A stretch of 64,000 nt of DNA from Lacticaseibacillus kribbianus (lineage in GTDB: Bacteria > Bacillota > Bacilli > Lactobacillales > Lactobacillaceae), in contig NZ_JAIPUL010000001.1 in assembly GCF_020180945.1 (NCBI RefSeq), forward strand, positions 1-64,000, written 5' to 3'. Of this stretch, positions 60,203 through 64,000 are shown piece by piece. Every line of letters begins with the position of its first letter. Positions within the stretch are counted from its first letter, which is position 1. The position numbers and the translations under genes were made by a program. The notes below the pieces were generated by a model. It was not told where the DNA came from and did not search any database. It saw only the letters and a program-made list of their open reading frames with translations.

Positions 60203-60397
60203 GCGTCGGCTGGCGGAAGCGTGGGGGAATCTCATAGCAACGTTGCCTGGGTCTACATGCTTTCGAGCGGATACTAGGCCGGTGCATGCGGCTGTGCAAG
60301 GCTCGCATCGTGCGCTAGGATGGCGTGACTGGCCAGCTGTTCTGAGCCGACTGTTCGGTAGTAGATCAACCACTTGGTAGGGCGGAGGCAGGGACGC

Positions 60398-60566
60398 GGT
60401 GGTGCTGGAGGCTTCGGTTCAAGGCGAGCCAGCGTGAAATTGCACTTAGCCGGCGGTCTTGGCCGGCTTAGTGCAAGGGCGGGTCTTGAGACCGTACTTT
60501 GGGCTCAAGAGAGCCCCACGCGGACCATTGCCTTGGCCCGGAGTCGGAAGTGCCACCGCGTCCCTG
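60398..60566. repeat. Family A dispersed structured repeat, inverted copy
   Basis: This is the reverse-complement counterpart of the element at 39.6-39.8 kb. TTGCACT plus AGCCGGC (60440-60454) pairs with GCCGGCT plus AGTGCAA (60462-60476). TCTTGAG (60484-60490) pairs with CTCAAGA (60504-60510). Between 60203 and 60398 I see nothing coding, only GC-rich intergenic sequence. Confidence 0.75.
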
Positions 60567-60624
60567 CCGGAGCCCGGCTTCGCCCCAGTCGTTGGATTGC
60601 GCACGGCAACTACCTCTAGAAATC

Positions 60625-60653
60625 AAAAAGGGCCCCGCATCTCTGCGGGGCCC
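60625..60653 (-). terminator. opp operon terminator
   Basis: GGGCCCCGC (60630-60638) pairs with GCGGGGCCC (60645-60653). On the minus strand TTTTT follows. Confidence 0.92.
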
Positions 60654-60719
60654 GGCGTGCGGCCGAGGGGGCTCGGTCGTGCGCGGTTGTTTGAAGGTTG
60701 GCGGCGGGGCCGCCGGTGC

Positions 60720-61682
60720 TTAAGCCTGAATCTTGCCCTCGGCCGCCAGCTGCTTGCGGTAGCCGGCTTCTTCTTCTGCGTTGCAGTAGACGAAGTGGCC
60801 CGGGAGCAGCTCGACGAACTTCGGCTTGTCGGTCTCGTAGTGGTGCTGAGACGGGTCGTAGACGATCGGCTTGATGTGGCGGGCGATCTGCGGATCCGGC
60901 ACCGGCACCGCGGACAGCAGGGACTGCGTGTACGGGTGGATCGGGTGGCGGAACAGCTCCTCGGTCTCCGCAAGCTCCACGATGCGGCCGGAGCGGATGA
61001 CGGCGATGCGATCGGAGATGAAGCGGACGACGGACAGGTCGTGGGCGATGAAGAGGTAGGTCAGCTGGGATTCACGCTGGAACTTCTTCAGCAGGTTCAG
61101 GACCTGGGCACGGATGGAGACGTCCAAAGCGGAGATCGGCTCGTCGGCGACGACGAGGTCCGGCTTCATGATCAAGGCGCGGGCGATGCCGATGCGCTGG
61201 CGCTGGCCGCCGGAGAATTCGTGCGGGTAGCGGTACAGCTGTTCCGGCAGCAGCCCGACTTCCTCGAGCATGGTGCGGACCTTGTTGATGCGGTCCTCTT
61301 CGTTGTCGAACAGGCCGTAGTTGTAGAGGCCTTCGGAGATGATGTAGTCAACCGTGGCGCGCTCGTTCAACGAGGCGGTCGGGTCCTGGAAAATCATCTG
61401 GATCTTGCGCTCCAGGTCGTGCTTGGCCTTGCCCTTCAGGCCGCCGTTGATCTGCTGGCCCTCGAAGGTGATGGTGCCGTTGCTGGTCGGGTTGATGCCC
61501 AGAACCGCGCGGCCGATGGTGGTTTTACCGGAGCCGGATTCACCGACAAGCGAGAACGTTTCGCCCTTGTAGATGTCGAAGTTGACATCCTGGACGGCGA
61601 CGAACTTGCCGAAGGTGATCTCCAGGTCACGGAGCGATAGGAGAACTTCTTTTTCAGTCGTCAACGTGCTCACCCTTCCCAT
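60720..61682 (-). CDS. oppF: Oligopeptide ABC transporter ATP-binding protein OppF
   Basis: A 320-residue ATPase of the oligopeptide importer that feeds amino-acid nutrition. Walker [10 protein letters not shown], signature [13 protein letters not shown] and Walker [13 protein letters not shown] are intact. The C-terminal oligopeptide/dipeptide extension ([15 protein letters not shown]) is present. The gene overlaps oppD by 29 nt if it starts at ATG 61682. That ATG lacks a Shine-Dalgarno; GTG 61673 or TTG 61664, near GGGAAGGG, are alternatives. Last gene of oppBCDF. Confidence 0.94.
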   Translation of the reverse strand: MGRVSTLTTEKEVLLSLRDLEITFGKFVAVQDVNFDIYKGETFSLVGESGSGKTTIGRAVLGINPTSNGTITFEGQQINGGLKGKAKHDLERKIQMIFQDPTASLNERATVDYIISEGLYNYGLFDNEEDRINKVRTMLEEVGLLPEQLYRYPHEFSGGQRQRIGIARALIMKPDLVVADEPISALDVSIRAQVLNLLKKFQRESQLTYLFIAHDLSVVRFISDRIAVIRSGRIVELAETEELFRHPIHPYTQSLLSAVPVPDPQIARHIKPIVYDPSQHHYETDKPKFVELLPGHFVYCNAEEEAGYRKQLAAEGKIQA

Positions 61683-62724
61683 AAGTCGTGTTTGCCAAAA
61701 GCTTCTCGTGCAGGTTCTGAATCAGTTCCGGCTTTTCAACCTTCGACGCCCGGGGATCCAGGAGCCAGGTCTTGGCGTAGTGCGTGTCGGAAACCTTGAA
61801 CATCGGCGGGTCGGCCTTGAAGTCGACCGCCATGGCCCACGGGTCACGCGGCGCGAAGGCGTCGCCCACGATGTCCTTGTACAGTGACGGCGGGGTGCCC
61901 GGGATGGAGTAGAGTGAGCCGCCGCGGGTAGCCAGTTGCGGCAGCGAAGAGAGGAGACTCCACGTGTACGGGTGCTTCGGGTCATAGAAAATTTCGTCGC
62001 AGGTGCCGACTTCGATGATGCGCCCGGAGTACATCACGGCGATGCGATCCGCGATCGAGGCGACAACGCCGAGGTCGTGGGTGATGAAGATCGTCGTGAA
62101 CTTGTACTCCGCCTGCAGCTCGCGGATCAGCTCCAGGATCTGGGCCTGGATGGTCACGTCAAGCGCGGTGGTCGGCTCGTCGCAGATCAGGATGTCCGGG
62201 TGGCAGGCCAGGGCGACCGCGATGACGATGCGCTGGCGCATGCCGCCGGAGTACTCGAACGGGTACTCGTCGTAGCGGTTCTTGGCGTTCGGGATGCCGA
62301 CCTTGTCCATCAGGTCGATGGCCATGGACTTGGCTTCCTTCTTGCTCTTGCCCTGGTGCTTGATGATGACTTCGGCAATCTGGGAGCCGATGGTCTTGAT
62401 CGGGTCCAGCGAGGTCATCGGGTCCTGGAAAATCGTGGCGATCTGCTTGCCGCGGATGCCTTCCCAGTCCCGGTCTTTCTTGAGGATTTCCAGGTGCTTG
62501 CCGCGGTACTCGATGGTGCCGCCGACAATGTCGCCGTTGCCTTCCAGCATGCCGGTGAACGTCTTGGTGAACACGGACTTGCCGGAACCGGACTCGCCGA
62601 CGAGGGCGAAGATCTCGCCTTCGTGCAGCTCCATGGAAACGTGGTGGATCGCCTTGAGAATCTTGCCGCGAACCTTGAAGTTCACGGACACGTCGTCAAC
62701 TTTAAGAATTACGTCGTCTGCCAT
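61654..62724 (-). CDS. oppD: Oligopeptide ABC transporter ATP-binding protein OppD
   Basis: A 356-residue ATPase, partner of OppF. Walker [10 protein letters not shown], signature [13 protein letters not shown], Walker [13 protein letters not shown]. The C-terminal oligopeptide-binding region with [14 protein letters not shown] is typical. GGGAGG lies before ATG 62724. Confidence 0.95.
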   Translation of the reverse strand: MADDVILKVDDVSVNFKVRGKILKAIHHVSMELHEGEIFALVGESGSGKSVFTKTFTGMLEGNGDIVGGTIEYRGKHLEILKKDRDWEGIRGKQIATIFQDPMTSLDPIKTIGSQIAEVIIKHQGKSKKEAKSMAIDLMDKVGIPNAKNRYDEYPFEYSGGMRQRIVIAVALACHPDILICDEPTTALDVTIQAQILELIRELQAEYKFTTIFITHDLGVVASIADRIAVMYSGRIIEVGTCDEIFYDPKHPYTWSLLSSLPQLATRGGSLYSIPGTPPSLYKDIVGDAFAPRDPWAMAVDFKADPPMFKVSDTHYAKTWLLDPRASKVEKPELIQNLHEKLLANTTYGKGEHVDD

Positions 62725-62757
62725 ATTATTACCTCCCTTGAGTATTGCGACTGCGTC

Positions 62758-63690
62758 TTAACGGTGCGTCCGTGGATCGGAAGCGTCGGCCAGGTTCTGA
62801 CCAACCACGTAAAGCGAGATGGTGATCAGGGCCAGCACAAGAACGGGCAGCCAGAACAGGTAAGGGTAGCTGGTGATGTACGGCGCGTACTGGGAAATCA
62901 GACGACCGAGAGACGGCACGTTTTGGCTCAGGCCGACCCCCAAGAAGGACAGGAACACTTCGTAGGAGATGAAGCCCGGCAGCTGCGTGGACGCGTTGGT
63001 CACGACGACGGAGGTCAGGTAGGGCAGGATGTTGCGGAAAATCATCCGCACGGTCGGCGTCCCGAGGGTCCGAGAGGCGATGTTGTACTCGCGGTCGCGC
63101 ATGATCATGACCTGCACACGGATGAAGTACGCCACACCGATCCAGCTGGTGACGGTCATGGCGAAAATCAGGTTCCAGAAGCCGGAGCCGAAGGTGTAAG
63201 ACAGGACGATGATGATCAGGAGGCTTGGGACGTTAGAGATAACGTTGTAGACCTCGAGCATGATGCGGTCGACGCGCTTGGAGACGCCCCAGACGGCGCC
63301 GACCAAAACACCGATGACCATGGTGATCAGGGTGCTGATCACGCCGATGGAGATCGAGGTACGGGCACCGGCCCAGATGGCGTCGAACAGCGACTTACCA
63401 TCCTTGTCGGTCCCGAACCAGTACTGGGCGGAAGGCCAGTTGAAGCGGCGGGTCAGGTCGTTGACGCCGGTCACGTCGGTCAGGCTGTAACCGGAAAACA
63501 TCGGCTGGATGAAGGACATCAGGAGCACGACAACCATGACGACCAGGACGATGATGGTGACCTTGTTGGAGAAGAATTGGCGACCAACCGAGCGCCAGTA
63601 CGAGTACTTGGGCGTGTCGATCTTTTCGCTTGCCTCCTCATCCAGCTTGACCAGCTTGAAATCGGAATCTTTGATCTCTGGATTTTCCAT
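62758..63690 (-). CDS. oppC: Oligopeptide ABC transporter permease OppC
   Basis: A 310-residue permease with a charged cytoplasmic N-terminus, one hydrophobic segment at about 45-66 and about five more. The EAA-type coupling loop is [20 protein letters not shown] use ATG 63690; a GTG three bases upstream overlaps the oppB stop (TAGTG) and is equally possible. GGAG lies upstream. Confidence 0.94.
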   Translation of the reverse strand: MENPEIKDSDFKLVKLDEEASEKIDTPKYSYWRSVGRQFFSNKVTIIVLVVMVVVLLMSFIQPMFSGYSLTDVTGVNDLTRRFNWPSAQYWFGTDKDGKSLFDAIWAGARTSISIGVISTLITMVIGVLVGAVWGVSKRVDRIMLEVYNVISNVPSLLIIIVLSYTFGSGFWNLIFAMTVTSWIGVAYFIRVQVMIMRDREYNIASRTLGTPTVRMIFRNILPYLTSVVVTNASTQLPGFISYEVFLSFLGVGLSQNVPSLGRLISQYAPYITSYPYLFWLPVLVLALITISLYVVGQNLADASDPRTHR

Positions 63691-63692
63691 CA

Positions 63693-64000
63693 CTAATCAT
63701 CTCCTGACGTTGTAAGTTTGATACGAGGATCCACGAGGACCATCAGCAGGTCACCCAGCAGCACGGACAGCACGCCGATGGTCGTGAAGATGAAGACCAA
63801 GGCGATGACGACCGTGTTGTTGTGCGCGATGATCGAGGCCGGCAGCATCTTCCCCATCCCGGGCATCGCGAAGACTTGCTCGGTGATGGTGGCGCCGCCG
63901 ATCAGGCCGATAATCGAGCCTGGAATCCCGTTGACGATCGGGATCGACGCGTTCTTGAAGATGTGCTTGCGGTAGATCTCGCCTTCGTTCAGGCCCTTGG
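63693..64000 (-). CDS. oppB: Oligopeptide ABC transporter permease OppB, C-terminal part
   Basis: Only the last 101 codons are in the window; the rest lies beyond position 64000. The visible part has the coupling-loop end [19 protein letters not shown], a hydrophobic segment with [18 protein letters not shown], a final membrane helix ([20 protein letters not shown]) and the tail VDPRI. These are standard for OppB/DppB permeases. Confidence 0.9.
   Translation of the reverse strand, partial: KGLNEGEIYRKHIFKNASIPIVNGIPGSIIGLIGGATITEQVFAMPGMGKMLPASIIAHNNTVVIALVFIFTTIGVLSVLLGDLLMVLVDPRIKLTTSGDD

Noticed and set aside
61936-63696. A 586-codon plus-strand open frame opposite oppD/oppC
   Set aside because: Antisense shadow, composed mostly of Asp, Val, Arg and His as expected from reverse-read Opp codons.

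Overview
The window looks like chromosome from a GC-rich member of the Lactobacillaceae. The gene order ctsR-clpC-rpoB-rpoC, the S10-spc-alpha ribosomal cluster ending in rplQ, and the following ecfA1-ecfA2-ecfT-truA-rplM-rpsI block are typical of lactic acid bacteria. So are an L17 downstream RNA element, an rpoB leader, WxL surface proteins and CcpA-type cre sites. Accessory genes are strongly GC-rich at third codon positions. The ribosomal-protein genes use visibly more T- and A-ending codons. No rRNA, tRNA, IS transposase, phage gene or CRISPR array was seen.

Layout. 0.2-3.2 kb: ctsR-clpC behind a CtsR box. 3.4-10.7 kb: rpoB-rpoC with its own promoter and a leader that carries a terminator-like hairpin. 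10.9-11.4 kb: pncA on the minus strand, where other lactobacilli often have rpsL-rpsG-fusA. 11.8-25.6 kb: rpsJ to rplQ including secY, adk, infA and rpoA, closed by the L17 downstream RNA. 26.3-31.3 kb: a small hypothetical gene, the ECF vitamin transporter core, truA and rplM-rpsI. 31.7-34.8 kb: an ABC exporter operon (permease-ATPase-permease) with a cre-like site. 34.9-38.0 kb: an AraC remnant, a 500-bp noncoding stretch behind a good promoter, two tandem paralogues of unknown function and a membrane protein. 38.2-39.6 kb: fetAB. 40.0-43.1 kb: a copper operon (copY, two cupredoxins, a copper P-type ATPase). 43.2-48.0 kb: azoreductase, a MocR-like regulator, a MerR-controlled detoxification operon (cupin, CMD-like protein, aldo/keto reductase) and a Nudix hydrolase. 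48.1-51.1 kb: a membrane protein, a GNAT acetyltransferase, a higBA-type toxin-antitoxin pair and TerC. 51.3-54.8 kb: a WxL cell-surface cluster preceded by a (TTA)6 tract. 55-56 kb: a beta-lactamase-like serine hydrolase. 56-60 kb: a TipAL-type regulator, an AraC regulator and a frameshifted alpha-galactosidase. 60.7-64.0 kb: oppBCDF on the minus strand, with oppB cut by the window edge.

The most unusual material lies between genes. Two families of dispersed structured repeats occur. Family A (25.9, 39.7 and 60.4 kb) folds into hairpins whose arms change in a compensatory way between copies. Family B (30.1 and 48.7 kb) combines a long palindrome with a recurring GTAGCYCGA...CCAGGGCG motif. 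A well-formed promoter at 35.2 kb drives sequence with no credible open frame. Other items worth a look are the pair of unknown paralogues, the MocR-like protein that appears to lack its PLP lysine, and the copper operon in which the ATPase has no HMA domain while one cupredoxin has no export signal.
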